64,000 nt of DNA from Pisolithus tinctorius (GCA_024663395.1 JANFAH010000005.1:3184303-3248302); one strand, 5' to 3'; numbered from the stretch's first letter, positions 33,387 to 44,879 are shown. Notes: generated from the letters alone by a model not told the origin. Numbers and translations are program-made.

Positions 33387-34440
33387 TTAGTTGCAGATCT
33401 TCTGCACTTTGCTCTCTTCTGGAATGCGACCTTCAAAGGTGCACTTGTGGCCGACGATCACAGCAGATGGAGCGGCTAGCATGAACTTCTTTGCCAAGAT
33501 GGTGGCTCCAATGTTCTGCAAACGCTGAAGGATATGGTTAACAACTATACAGTGATTCCAGATAAATTTCTGAATCCCAGGATTCTCCAGGATAGTCTCA
33601 TAGGACCCATCTGCACACTGATAGTGGGTGGTCTCGGATTTTACAGGGACATCATCTATGAAGGGCAGGGTATGATGTGGGATCTCATCCTGGAGAACAA
33701 ATGCAGTATCTCCCTGGTATACCTGGACTGCATTCACATGACCTTGTGGCAGGGTAGTAAGCCAGTGCGGTCCGAGCAGGGTACCGAAAGTGGTGAGGTT
33801 GCAGGAATCCACATGAAGTGCGTGCTGGTCATACCCAGAGTAGAGGTCCATCATCGCATATACCATGTACCTGGCAAAGGATTCTGCGAGATGTTCTATG
33901 AAGGGCAGAATGGATGCATTGTGGATGGTCACTGCATTCAGGGGCTGTAAGTCATGCACAAGGCGAAGAGACTTTCTGTCTTTCTTTACTATGCAGAACC
34001 AGCAGGAGTGGTAAGCCACTGTAGAAGGTTTGTACATGCCAGACTTGATGCGATCTTTAATCATGTCTATGACTTGGGCATGTATTGCATTTGGAATAGG
34101 GATATTGCATTGGACCCAAGGTGTGTGTGGAATCATAGGGATCTTTACAGGTGGGAAGTAACATTCGTCTAGGTGTCCATGCTCTGTAATGTCCCATGTG
34201 AATGCAGGCTTGTGGACTGAGATGAGCCAAGTCATGAGCTTAAGTTCTTCTGGCCAAAGCCAATCTGTGGGATCAAGGTCAAGTTCCGTGGTCCATTTGG
34301 CAGTGAAGTGGATGCCTGGAGCAAAATCTGGTGGGTGGGTCAGAAGTGGTTGGAGACCAGCAAGCAGATCATCTGGCAGGCTGCGCACAATGTGGTATTC
34401 TTCCACCATCAGGGCAGGTACTGTCCGAACCTTCTTGGCA
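33387..34440 (-). pseudogene. Reverse transcriptase domain of Ty3 element A
   Basis: Minus-strand frame with recognisable RT blocks in order: CFPPVKIPMIPHTPW-like linker with YFPPVKIPM, KKDRKSLRLVHDLQPLN, AMMDLYSGYDQ carrying the first catalytic Asp, TLLGPHWLTTLPQGH, and LPFIDDVPVKS, the FIDD version of the YxDD active site. It ends with VGHKCTFEGRIPEE, the usual run-up to RNase H. The N-terminal 100 codons of the open frame (above 34497) belong to repeat X, not to pol. Confidence 0.8.
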
Positions 34441-34496
34441 ACTGGCTTGTAAACGAGAGTGCAAACCGCGGGATCTAGTTGATAAACACTGCCGAG

Positions 34497-34923
34497 AGCA
34501 CTTACACAGAAGACAGGCCAAAACAGAGGCCAAGGGTATACTACAAGCACTAAGGAATAGAGACCATGATAAGAGAAAGAGTCCGAGGGAAAAAGCGACT
34601 GGAGCACAGTGGCCATGGGTATAGCACTGCGCGAGAGGGAGTGAGGGCATGGGAAGGTAGCGCATGAACAATGGTGAATGTGAGAGGGGAGCAGACATAA
34701 CAGTATCCACAGAATGGTTAATAATAGGGGCTCACACATCTAGGGAATGCAGATTCCTTACACCTGCAGGGGACTTAGGTGCTGACCATCCCTGGTCAGC
34801 CACATGGTGTGGAAGACATAAATAGCTTGCTGTGTGGTGATGGCAACAGTGTGGTGCCGAGGGTTTGAGAACACTGGTGAGTTCCACATAGAAGCGAAGG
34901 AAGCATAGAGCTGAGGAACACGA
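34497..34923 (-). repeat. LTR-like repeat X, copy 2 (internally deleted)
   Basis: Similar to 17849-18185 and, after a gap of about 950 bp, to 19133-19250. It replaces the 5' part of Ty3 element A and is itself cut on the right by unit S2. Confidence 0.6.
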
Positions 34924-35921
34924 TGTCACACACCAAAGGTGTTGTGGACATGGTTACAGCTGACTCTGCCTAACTCATTGACGAGTTGCACACAATGCCC
35001 AAGCATGCAGATGAAGACTAAAGGCCTCATGCGTAGAAAGACTGTTGGACATGAACAGTCATCCTTCGCACAAGATCGAGTCATCAGTGCTAAAGAGAAA
35101 AGAGGAAGCGAGTTAAGCGCGCATTAAAGGTTTTTAGCACCCGTGTACGGCATTCCGGTTTTCATTGTATCTCCACCGTTTCCAAAGATATCGACTCCAT
35201 TCCCATGCTCGCTTAAAGTGCTCAGCCCCACGATTCTTCCTTCCAAATTTGGAGAGGATCCTCGCACCCTGCGCGTTTCTACAGCACTCCATCCATCAGA
35301 TGCTCATTTTGCTAAGTCCATCAATCATGGCCACCTCTTCGTCGATCATCTCGCTTGTCTCATTTGCCAGAGACGGTGGCTATGTATATCTGCCAGGCAT
35401 TCCCACCAGCTTCTGTCCTGAAGCCCCCTGGTTCATCCCGTCGTTGTCAGCCCCGTCTTGTCCCATGCAGCTTGGTCAGCGTGTTCTCCTTGTCAGTATG
35501 ACTTCCAGAAGGACATTCTTTGGTTGCCTCAGGTCTGTCACTCGGTTAGAAAGGTCTTATGTGGTCGTTTCAGTCTCCCCGGTTGATGAAGCATATGGAT
35601 CGTTCCTCCCTGCTCCCTGCACCATCTTTATTCCAGTCTCGTCCATCATTCTTCCTGCATTGCGACAGCTGCAGTATAATCTACTGTCCTCCAGCCTCCC
35701 TGATCGCATTCATGACGAGTATGACGTGCAACTTGCCTTCCTACTGCAAGATCCAGCAGAAGATGTCCCCCCCTTCTCCTCCTCCTCCATCAGAACCCTG
35801 TTCATGAAGTTTTTGTTAACTTCGCTGAGAGGATGGAAGGGTGGGAGATGCGATCGCATATGCTCTCATTGCCCCACAGACCCCCAACACCCTAGCCCCC
35901 TTTGACACCTGACTCATGCCC
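34924..35921 (+). mobile_element. Repeat unit S2, 3'-truncated
   Basis: Begins TGTCACACACCAAAGGTG like the other S units and follows S1 for 998 bp up to GACTCATGCCC, where LINE ORF1 sequence starts abruptly. The promoter-like half of the unit is missing and was not found beyond the LINE, so this junction is a deletion or recombination rather than a clean LINE insertion. Confidence 0.7.
35327..35905 (+). pseudogene. S-unit ORF, copy S2 (frameshifted at the end)
   Basis: Starts MATSSSIISLVSFARDGGY and follows the S4 protein through LRQLQYNLL and DRIHDEYD. It keeps the CGA arginine that is TGA in S1 and S3. Near 35767 a run of C residues is one longer than in S1 (GTCCCCCCCTT versus ATCCCCCCTT), shifting the frame so that the C-terminus SEPCS is lost and a longer unrelated tail follows. 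Confidence 0.6.
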
Positions 35922-36644
35922 CAACCTGCAACTCAGACCAATAGCACAACTATGCAACAACAGAATACTCCTTGAATTCAACAACCAAGAAGCCATAGCA
36001 TGGATCAGAGAACCAGCTAACAAAATGACCTTCCTTGCGAAATTGGGAGGCAAAGTAGTGATCAAGGATAGGCACTACAATATAGTAATCCCCTTCCTAC
36101 CCATTTCGACCGAAACTGACAACCCAGGTGCCCTCCACAACATGGAAACTGAAAACAACATTCCACAGGGCTCAATCACCAAGATCAAGTGGATAAAAGA
36201 CCCAGCCAAACACACCCCAAGCCAACGAGTAGCCCACGCACTCGCATCCATCACCTCTCCAGAGATTGCTAACCAACTTATCAGAGATGGCCTCTACTGG
36301 GGCCTCAATAGACTATGCCCACACAAAGACAAGAAGGAACCAGTTCACTGCCTCAGATGTCAATGCATAGGCCACCTTGCAAGAGAATGTAAAGAATCCA
36401 TGGACACCTGCAGTATCTGTGCCCAGCCACACCACACCCAGGAATGCAACACCTCCTCTCCCACCCCCTTCTGTGTCAACTGCCAGAACAACACTCACAC
36501 CAGCAGAGACAGAAATTGCCCAGATCTCATCAGAAGACACAATGCAATGGATGAATGCACTCCAGAAAACCACATGCCCTACTTCCCCATGTCAGAGGAG
36601 TGGACGCACATCGAGCTTCTGGCCTGCACAACCAACCCCATTGT

Positions 36645-36770
36645 TGTAGTAGGGGAGCAGGGGGAGAGGCGAGGATGAGTCAGCCTTAGTCAGCAGAGGC
36701 AGACAGAGAGAGATGCAATGTACAGTAGATGGAACAGGTCAACGAAGGAAGGAGGGCTTCTCCTATCTCA
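36645..36770 (+). repeat. 5' LTR of Ty3 element B
   Basis: 126 bp, unusually short for a Ty3 element. It differs from the 3' LTR at a few sites (for example GCAGACAGAGAGAG versus GCAGATGGAGAGAG). Contains TACAGTAGATGG but no obvious TATA box. Confidence 0.85.
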
Positions 36771-37016
36771 TCATGGTGACAAGAGGGCACTTGAACCCAC
36801 AAAAAGAACTGCAGAAACCTGCACCAAGACCCACATAGATGCTGAGCACAGATATAGCAGTGATACACACATAAAACCTGCAGACCCATATCAACCTGTA
36901 TCGACCCGATATACAAGACTTAAGAAAACAGCAATGCACCATAACAACCACACGCAATCCTGCCACCCAAATGAGGACAACCAAGGGATGAACAGGGTCG
37001 GTTCATGGCACATGTA

Positions 37017-38549
37017 ATGCCCAACACAACATCCAGAATGTCATCACCACTGGACACACCACTAACAGAAAGTGACATCGTGCTAGAGCTGGTGTCAGAC
37101 TCACCACCAGAGTATGCATCCACAAGAGGGCTACCACCATCCAGACAATTAAGCCCAATGTCCAATGAGCAGCCACAGGACAACACAGCAGCAATACACT
37201 GGTCACTGCAGTATGTGGGACCCAGTCGAACCACCCAAGCAATAACACAACAACTAGTACCACACGAAACCAGTACACTACCCGAGTACATCTCAGCACC
37301 ACCACCCACCACAGCAGGAAATTGACAGACAGCAAACACTACGCCTGTGGCCACAAGATCAGCACAGAGGACAGACCCAGCACGAGTCGCAATGATGACA
37401 GATCTGAAACCATTCAGGGGGGATGAGGATGAAACACAGGATCCACAGACCTTCTTACACATGTTCAAGCATATCATGTGAATGGCAGCAGTGACAGATG
37501 AAATGGAGAAAATCGAGGCCCTACAAGACTACCTTGCACTGCACTCAGAAGCACAAAGGTGGTACAATGGCCTGAGCAGCTCCCAGAAGGTGATATGGAC
37601 AGAGCTAGAGAAGGTGTTCAATGAGCAATGGGAACCACTACCAGCAGCAGTGAAGACACAGGAGGCATACCAAGAAGAACTAACCATGCTAACACTGAAA
37701 GATGAGGAGGTAGGAACCAGAAAGGAGGTGGGAGGCATGAAGGTGTGGGCGCACATAGTATGGGCAAAGGAAGTACTACACCTGGCTAAGGCAGCAGGAG
37801 CGGAGAGAGACATAGGCCTCATTCACATCGTACACAAACAACTTCCCAAGGTCATCCGAAAATTAACAAAGAAGAAGTACACATCCTTCGAAGACTTGGC
37901 ATTGGAAGTTTGGGGACTGGACGTAGAGGAGATACAGAGGGAGAAGGAGGAACTGGATGAGAGGAAAAAGGAAGAGGACAAGAGAGAGAGGCGACTCGCA
38001 CAACAGCAGAAGGCATCATTGGCAGACTTCACAGCAAGGCTACAGTGCCTTACAATCACACCTACAAACATCACAGCACCAGCAATGACAGTGCCAAAAC
38101 CAGCTTCAACAAGCTCCCACTTCACGATCCAGCAAGGGAGACAAGCACCAGCACCACTCACCGACACGCAGAAGGAAATCATCTGCAATAATGTCAATAA
38201 ACTCACACACCATGTGGCAGACCCAGGAGGATGGAGAGTGTATGAAGCACAACTCACTGCCTGGATGCAGACATACGGCGAGGCCACAAGAGTGGCTGAG
38301 CACACCCTGTTCCCACTGCGACCAGGAACAGCAGCAGTTTGCTCAGGTGAGTGCTATAAGTGCAGAACACACGGCCACACAAGCCACAACTGCCCAATAC
38401 CACCCAGAGATAGGATGCATTTGGACCCTAGAGAAACTGCATGGAGGGTGATGTGCAATCAGGCATTAGGGCCCATCAATAGAGCAATGGTGACAGATAT
38501 CAGGTTAGTCATCGAAGATGAGCAGGGAAAAGAGGACGGGTCACCATAA
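37017..38549 (+). pseudogene. Gag of Ty3 element B (two nonsense codons)
   Basis: A single frame runs from the ATG at 37017 to TAA at 38547-38549, broken only by TGA at 37323-37325 and 37479-37481. The capsid region contains LKPFRGDEDETQDPQTFL and ALQDYLALHSEAQRWYNGL, typical of Ty3 Gag in Agaricomycetes. A charged, probably coiled-coil stretch (REKEELDERKKEEDKRERR) follows, then one zinc knuckle CYKCRTHGHTSHNC. The 355 codons after the second stop are fully open. Confidence 0.8.
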
Positions 38550-38967
38550 TGGATGGAACAACAACCCCAGTAGCTCACAGATCACAAGTACAATACATGG
38601 GCCTGCATGTATTGAACAATGCAATCGACGAAACAGTCGACATATACACAGCAAGCACACAAGCAGACGATGCAGATTCCAAGAGCAACAAAACTGTCCC
38701 ATTCGTACAAAACATAACAATAGACAATGTAAACAGGGAATGAATATGAGTACAGGCCCTATTCAACGACAGTGCAATGATAAACACGATGTGTACAACA
38801 GTCTTCGAAACAGTCAAACACAAGCTAAAAGGGTGGATCACCTGCTCACAACCACTGAGGATGGTGAATGGCACAGTCATACCAGCAGTAGCACAATGGA
38901 CAGGAACGATACGAGCAGGAGATGTCAAGACACAAGGCACATTTGTGGTATTTAATAGCAGAGGCGG

Positions 38968-40827
38968 TGTGAGTCAAAGTGTGGAAAGGTGGTGAAAACC
39001 AACCAAAACCAACACAAAAGACAAATGTAAAGTGAGTGGTGGTGTGCCTCCACGGGACCTGGAGTGCAGAAACCTAAGAGGGGGAAACTTCAATGGCAGG
39101 TGCTCCTAGTGCAAGTTGACAACGAGTTGCACAGGAGTAGATAAGCAAGTGATGATTGGATGGGGGATGCTGAATGGAGTGAAGGTGTTCAGCTGAAAGG
39201 ACTTCTGGAATGATGGACTTTGATACAACGTGCTCCTGGCACAAGTCAATGACGAGTTACGCAGGAGTTGGATGGATGACTAAGCAAGAGTGCTGACTAA
39301 GTGTGGATAAGACTGCAGATGATGGATGGTGGCAGATAGACCCCTTCATGGAGCCTCAACTACCAATGATATGAATGGAGACAGATAGACTCTTCTGAAT
39401 GAGCCTCAACTGTCAACAATGAGTTATGCACTGAAGAACTGACTGACTGCTGAGTGAATGGCTTCTGATTGCCCTTTTTTGTAGCTAAGTACATGGGGGT
39501 TTATATACTGAGGGGGGAGTACAGCTTGTGACAAACAAGGCACAAACACTTGGTAAGTAATGAGTAAGGACTGAGTAATCATGATGAGTAAGCGAGAAAT
39601 GAAAAGTAAGCAAGCAAAGAAGATTGGTAAGTATTGGCAATGAATGAGTCAAGGATAGTCAAAATATCACAGAATGAGTCAAATAGAATCAGAAACTGAG
39701 TAAGCGCACTGATATCACATTAGGGGGTGGCGATGCAAGTTAGATCTCGGCAGAGACATCTCTAGATCCAAAGACGGCATGACAGATGGACAGTGTTTCC
39801 AGACAGGGAAGTATTAATTCCAGAATTGAAGGGCATGAGTCAGGTGTCAAAGGGGGTTAGGGCATTGGGGGTCTGTGGGGCAATGAGAGCATATGCGATC
39901 GCATCTCCCACCCTTCCATCCTCTCAGAAAAGTTAACAAAAGCTTCATGAATGGGGTTCTGATGGAGGAGGAGGAGAAGGGGGGACGTCTTCTGCTGGAT
40001 CCTGCAGTAAGAAGGCAAGATGCATGTCATACTTGTCATGAATGCGATCAGGGAGGCTGGAGGACAGTAGATTATACTGCAGCTGTCACAATGTGGGAAG
40101 AATGATGGATGAGACTGGAACAAAGATGGTGCAGGGAGCAGGGAGGAACCATCCATATGCTTCATCAACTGGGGAGACTGAAATGACCACATAAGACCTT
40201 TCTAACCAAGTGACAGAGCTGAGGCGACCAAAGAATGTCCTTCTGGAAGTCATACTGACAAGGAGAACACGCTGACCAAGCTGCATGGGACGAGATGGGG
40301 CTGACAATGATGGGATGAACCAGGGGGCTTCAGGATGGAAGCTGGTGGGAACACCTGGCAGATATACGTAGCCACTGTCTCTGGCAAATGAGACAAGTGA
40401 GATGATCGATGAAGAGGTGGCCATGATTGATGGACTTAGCAAAATGAGCATCTGATGGATGGAGTGCTGTAGAAATGCGCAGGGTGCGAGGATCCTCTCC
40501 AAATTTGGAAGGAAGAATCGTGGGGCTGAGCACTTTAAGCAAGTGTGGGAACAGAGTCGATATCTTTGGAAATGGTGGAGATACGATGAAAACCGGAATG
40601 CCATACATGGGCACTAAAAACCTTTAATGTGCGCTTAACTCACTTCCTCTTTTCTCTTTAGCACTGACGACTCGTTCTTGTGTGAAGGATGACTGTTAAC
40701 GTCCAACAGTCTTTCTACACATGAGGCCTTTAGTCTTCATCTGCATGCTTGGGCATTGTGTGCAACTCGTCGACAAGTTAGGCAGAGTCAGCTGTAACCA
40801 TGTCCACAACACCTTTGGTGTGTGACA
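38968..40827 (-). mobile_element. Repeat unit S3 (solo-LTR-like), 1860 bp, inverted
   Basis: Complete unit with ends TGTGAGTCAAAG on the left (reverse complement of CTTTGACTCACA) and CCTTTGGTGTGTGACA on the right. Perfect 4-bp duplication GCGG at 38964-38967 and 40828-40831, inside the protease gene of element B. Removing the unit and one GCGG restores the protease frame. A TATATA box is at about 39500 on the minus strand. Confidence 0.85.
40086..40424 (-). pseudogene. S-unit ORF, copy S3 (truncated by TGA)
   Basis: Minus-strand frame from ATG 40424 (MATSSSIISLVSFARDSGY) to TGA at 40086-40088. The stop is at the same arginine codon position as in S1. Sequence after the stop still matches the family. 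Confidence 0.6.
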
Positions 40828-41068
40828 GCGGATGGGCATTCCTGGTAGGAAAGCCACTACTAATTGCATTCAAGGTGCAACATGACTACAATACAGACCA
40901 GGTAACAGTGTCAGACAGAGAACACATGCTAATGCTACACAACAGATATCACGACCAAACCCATGAACAAGTCATGGGTAATAAACACAGGACCCTGGAC
41001 ATCAAGCAATGCGACACCAATAAACAAACCATGGCAAGCGAAGGCCCAAGTACAAAACCCTGTGCGGT

Positions 41069-42876
41069 GTCACACACCAAAGGTGTTTGGTGAGGTGGAC
41101 ATGGATGTAGCTGATGAATGGAGATGAAGACCATAGCCCTCATGCGAAGAAGGACGGCCAGAAATGTTGGCAGTCATCCCTCACACAAGAACGAGTTGTC
41201 AATGCCAAAGAAAAAGGAGGAAGCGAGTTAAGCACCAATAAAGTTCTTAAGTGCCTGTGTACGGCATTCCGGTTTTCGACATATCTCCGCCAATTCTGCA
41301 GACACCGAAACCATTCCCACACTCGCTTGTAGTGCTCAGCCACGCGATCCCACCTTCCAAAATTGGAAAGGATTTGCGCACTCCACACGTTTCTACAGCA
41401 CTCCCTCCAAAAGACGCTCATTTCGCTAATTCTTCTGATATGGCCGCCTCCACATCAATCATTTCGCTTGTCCCCTTTGCTAGGGACCATGGCTATGTAT
41501 ATCTACCAGGAGTTCCTACTAGCTTCCGTCCTGAAGCATCCTGGTACATCCCACCCTCGTCTGCCCCCTCTCAGCCCATCCAGCTTGGACAGCGTGTTCT
41601 TTTTGTCAGTATGACCTCTAGGAGGACATTCTTTGGTCGCCTCAGGTCTGTCATTCGCTTGGAAAGGTCTTATGTGGTCGTTTCAGTCTCTCCAGTCCAA
41701 GAAGCATATGGATCCTTCCTCCCTGCTCCCTGCAACGTCTTCATACCAGTCTCGTCCATCATTCTTCCAAAATTGCGACAGCTACAGTATAATCTACTGT
41801 TCTCCACTCTCCCTGATCGCATCCATGACGAGTATGATGCACATCTTGCCTCCTTATTGCAAGATACAGCAGAAGATGCTCCCCCTTCATCCTCTCTTCC
41901 AACAGAGCCTCATTCATGAAGTTTTTATTTGCTTCACTGAGAGGACAGTAAGGGGGGAAAGTTGCGATCCCTTATGCTCCTGTCACCCCACAGACCCCCA
42001 AAGCTTGACCCCTGTTGACATCTGACTCACCCTGTCCGCTTTTGGATGTACTATATCGGCATCAGATCAGCGCTGCCTCTCTGTCATCCCACTTTGGCCC
42101 AGAAACGATCTCTTCGAGATGTGACATGCACAGCCTCCCCCTAATGTGATTCCAGTGCGCTTTCCCAGTTTCTGACATTACTTGACTCATACTTTGACAT
42201 TCTGACTGTCTTTGACTCACCTATTGCCAATACTTACCAATCTTTTGCCCTTGATTACTGATTCTTCGCCTTTTGGCTTACTTATCCTTACCAATGCTCA
42301 CCAATGCTTTCTAAGACGATTACCCACTGCTTACATTCCTTACTCATCAGTTACCAATCACTTACCAAGTGTTTGCACCTTGTTTTCCATAGGCAACGCC
42401 CCTGTACTGTATATAAATCACTGGACTTAGGTAGCAAAAAAGAAGAAGACATCAGAGAGCCCCTCTTGCTCGCATTTTGTTATCATTCAGAAAATCATTT
42501 AGCAGCTTTGATAGTTGAGACTTTATTAAGGGTCTAACTATCGTCTACTTCGCTTATTATCGTCTATCATCAATCTACTTCGCTCCAAGTCCTCCCTGAG
42601 CTCGGTGCAGCTCAGAGCATCGAATTAAGTCGTCATCCATCCTTCTGTAGGCTGACAGCAGTCTACCCCATCGCTTCCTCTCGCATTCCTGCTCCTTCTT
42701 CATCAGGAGCACCCCCAACCCTCAGCACTCATCTTTGAGTGTTGTAGTTCGCAAAAACCCTCCCAAAGAACAGGTTCCACCATCTAGGTACCGCATAGGC
42801 ACACCACCACTCGCTTTCATTGTCTTTTGTGTTGGTTTTGGTTGGTTTCCACCACTGAACCTCACTTTGACTCACA
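41069..42876 (+). mobile_element. Repeat unit S4 (solo-LTR-like), 1808 bp
   Basis: Ends TGTCACACACC and CTTTGACTCACA, perfect duplication GCGG at 41065-41068 and 42877-42880, inserted in element B between protease and RT. TATATAA at 42410-42416, about 460 bp before the end. Richest in CpG of the four units and the only one with an unbroken ORF, so it is probably the youngest. Confidence 0.85.
41440..41919 (+). CDS. Conserved ORF of the S repeat family (159 aa, unknown function)
   Basis: Begins MAASTSIISLVPFARD at 41440 and ends SLPTEPHS before TGA at 41917-41919. The frame is open further upstream without a better ATG, and the other copies also have ATG here. Four copies in this window conserve blocks such as GYVYLPG, GQRVL, SMTSRRTFFG, ERSYVVVSVSP, FLPAPC and PVSSIILP, with alternating hydrophobic residues suggesting a beta-rich fold, followed by a helical stretch (RQLQYNLL) and an acidic, proline and serine rich tail. 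It lies upstream of the TATA box, i.e. in the U3-like part of an LTR-like unit. No known family is recognised and no function is assigned. Confidence 0.55.
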   Translation: MAASTSIISLVPFARDHGYVYLPGVPTSFRPEASWYIPPSSAPSQPIQLGQRVLFVSMTSRRTFFGRLRSVIRLERSYVVVSVSPVQEAYGSFLPAPCNVFIPVSSIILPKLRQLQYNLLFSTLPDRIHDEYDAHLASLLQDTAEDAPPSSSLPTEPHS

Positions 42877-42880
42877 GCGG

Positions 42881-44283
42881 TGAACCAGATAAACTCAGAC
42901 GAAGATATATTCACAAGGCAAACACACCCATTCAACATCAAACAAATAGAATACATACAGAAAGTGGTCAAGATAGGGAATGAACTAACAACTGACAAGA
43001 AAAGGTGAGTAGATGAGTTCATAGCGGAATACACTGATGTCTTCACATGCTCGATCAAGGAGGTACTACTCGTACCAGGCACATCGATTGACCTTAACAT
43101 ACCAAAAGAAAAAACCTTCACGACATCGCCTCAACAATGACCACTATCACCACTGCAGAAAGCATTCATGCACACATGGGTACAGCAAATGTTGGACATG
43201 GGAATGGTTGAACCAGCAAACATAGAAGAAATCAAACACGTGGTGCCAACAGTACTAATGCAAAAAACACATGAAGACAAAGCAGGCATGACACTGAAGG
43301 ACCTACAACAAGAACTGAATGAACAATGCAGACAAGCAGGCATAGAGGTACCGTTCCCAGACATGGAGAGGAAAGCCAAAGGGACAGTGATGAAACAACA
43401 GATGGGCGGCAGTACCACAAAGTGGAGGGTCACCCAAAACTTTGCAGAACTCAACAAGGTCACACAAATACCACCCATGCACCAAGGGGACATAAGAGCA
43501 AAACAGCAGTGGCTAAGTGGTCACAAATATGTTTCAGTTTTTGACTTTGCTTCAGGATTCTATGCAATTGAAGTACCAAAACAATGGAGACCGTACCTAA
43601 CCTTCTTCGTAGAAGGGCACAGATACTTCTGGTACATGCACATGGCCATGGGACTAACAGGAGCCCCAACTATGTTCTTGGTGACAATCACAACCAAGTT
43701 ACACAACCTACTAGCAACAAATATAATAGAACTGTTCGTAGATGACAGCAGGACCAGCAATAACACGTTCAATGGAATGTTAGATAAGCTATGCAAAGCC
43801 TTTCAACAGTTCCGGGAAAATAACCTGTTGATATTGCCAACAAAGTGCAAACTTTTCATGTTGGAAACAATGTTCACAGGAGCGATGGTAGGACCAAACG
43901 GAGTACAACCGGATATAGCTAAGTTAACAGCAATTGTCAATTGGAAGCAACCAGAAGACACACTAAACCTCAGCTCATTCCTAGGACTCACTGGCCACTT
44001 CAGAGACCTCATAAAAGGATATGTGAAAATCGAAGGACCACTATGGAACTTAGTCAAGGATGTTGATGTACCAAAACCAGTCGCAAAAATGACGTACAGA
44101 CGAGCCATGACAAATTACAAGCTGAAAGACAGGTGGAGGACAGAACACACAAGAGCATTCTTACACTTGAAAGTGGCGCTAACGAACGAACCAGTACTAC
44201 ACACACCCAAGTATGACGGAATGCCATTCATCATCACAATGGATGGGTGCCAAGAAGGCCTAGGAGCTGTACTGACACAATGA
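42881..44283 (+). pseudogene. Reverse transcriptase domain of Ty3 element B
   Basis: From 42886 the frame reads SDEDIFTRQTHPFN and leads to FIAEYTDVFTCSIKEV, the linker of this lineage, with TGA codons where related elements have arginine. The largest open part (43168-44283, 371 codons) carries TTKWRVTQNFAELNK, VFDFASGFYAIEV with the first catalytic Asp, MAMGLTGAPTMF, and FVDDSRTS, the FVDD active site. It ends AVLTQ at TGA 44281-44283, inside the start of RNase H. Confidence 0.82.
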
Positions 44284-44868
44284 ATACAGATACAACTACC
44301 AAGTGGTAAAATGGTGAACAAAATAGTACCTATCGCATTTGCATCAAAATGCACATCCACATCTGAATGCAACTACAAGCCATTCCTACTGGAGTTTGCA
44401 GCACTTAAATATGGCCTAGACCACTTCTCAGACGTTATCTGGGGCTACCCAGTGGAGGTAGAGATGGACTGCCAAGTGCTCAGAGACGTGCTGGCCAACA
44501 ACAACATATTGGCAGCACATGCACAATGGAGAGATGGAGTACTAGCACACAACATAGTAGCGGTAAGACACATCCCAGGCAAACTAAATGTAGTAGTGGA
44601 CGGCCTGAGCCAACAATGGGACAACACAGAACAAACAGATGATGATGGAAGCCAGTGGTCAGTAAACCTGGAACCCAAAGCAATGACAGGACTAGTGAAT
44701 GACGTATTCGTGCTAAGCCAATTAGATGAGAAACTACAAAGGTTAAGAGACCGGTTTACTGACGAACCAATGTTTCTAGAGGTAATAGATGTGATTCTCA
44801 ATGTCAACACACAACATCAAACCCAAAGGACTGTAGCAGGGCAAGACACAGAGCATTGCAGTATTTAA
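44284..44868 (+). pseudogene. RNase H region of Ty3 element B
   Basis: Contains IAFASKCTSTSECNYKPFLLE (20-residue hallmark around the catalytic Glu, here shortened in citation to CNYKPFLLE), VEMDCQVLRDVL with a catalytic Asp, and VRHIPGKLNVVVDGLS at the end of the domain. One stop separates it from RT. The tail leads into the integrase linker, which is broken by a stop at 44866-44868. Confidence 0.75.
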
Positions 44869-44879
44869 TAGAAGATGGA

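Larger units (their letters stand above)
21190..34496 (-). mobile_element. Ty3-type retrotransposon A, decayed and split by element D
   Basis: Reading on the minus strand, pol begins near 34440 in a truncated state (gag and 5' LTR are replaced by repeat X) and runs through reverse transcriptase, RNase H and integrase to 31631. It is then split by element D and resumes at 21869 with the integrase C-terminus. The duplication ATAGG at 21865-21869 and 31631-31635 proves that the two parts were contiguous. The pol type is the Tf/Ty3-like lineage frequent in basidiomycetes. Frames are broken in several places. The ends are not well defined. Confidence 0.75.
38550..41068 (+). pseudogene. Aspartic protease region of Ty3 element B, split by S3
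   Basis: After gag the frame reads CTTVFETVKHKLKGW and QGTFVVFNSRGG, stops at the S3 insertion (38968), and resumes at 40832 with WAFLVGKPLLIAFKV, the conserved C-terminal end of this protease type. The expected Asp-x-Gly active site is represented only by LFNDSAMINTMC, so the catalytic signature appears lost. Two TGA codons lie just before it (NRE*I*VQ). Confidence 0.65.

Noticed and set aside
34497..34739. N-terminal 80 codons of the long minus-strand frame ending at 33387
   Set aside because: This part matches repeat X at 17849-18070 and not a retrotransposon polyprotein; the RT gene starts after it.
38964..42880. One large DNA transposon with 1.8-kb inverted terminal repeats (S3 and S4 as its ends)
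   Set aside because: The 241 bp between them continue the protease of Ty3 element B, and each unit has its own GCGG duplication, so they are two insertions.
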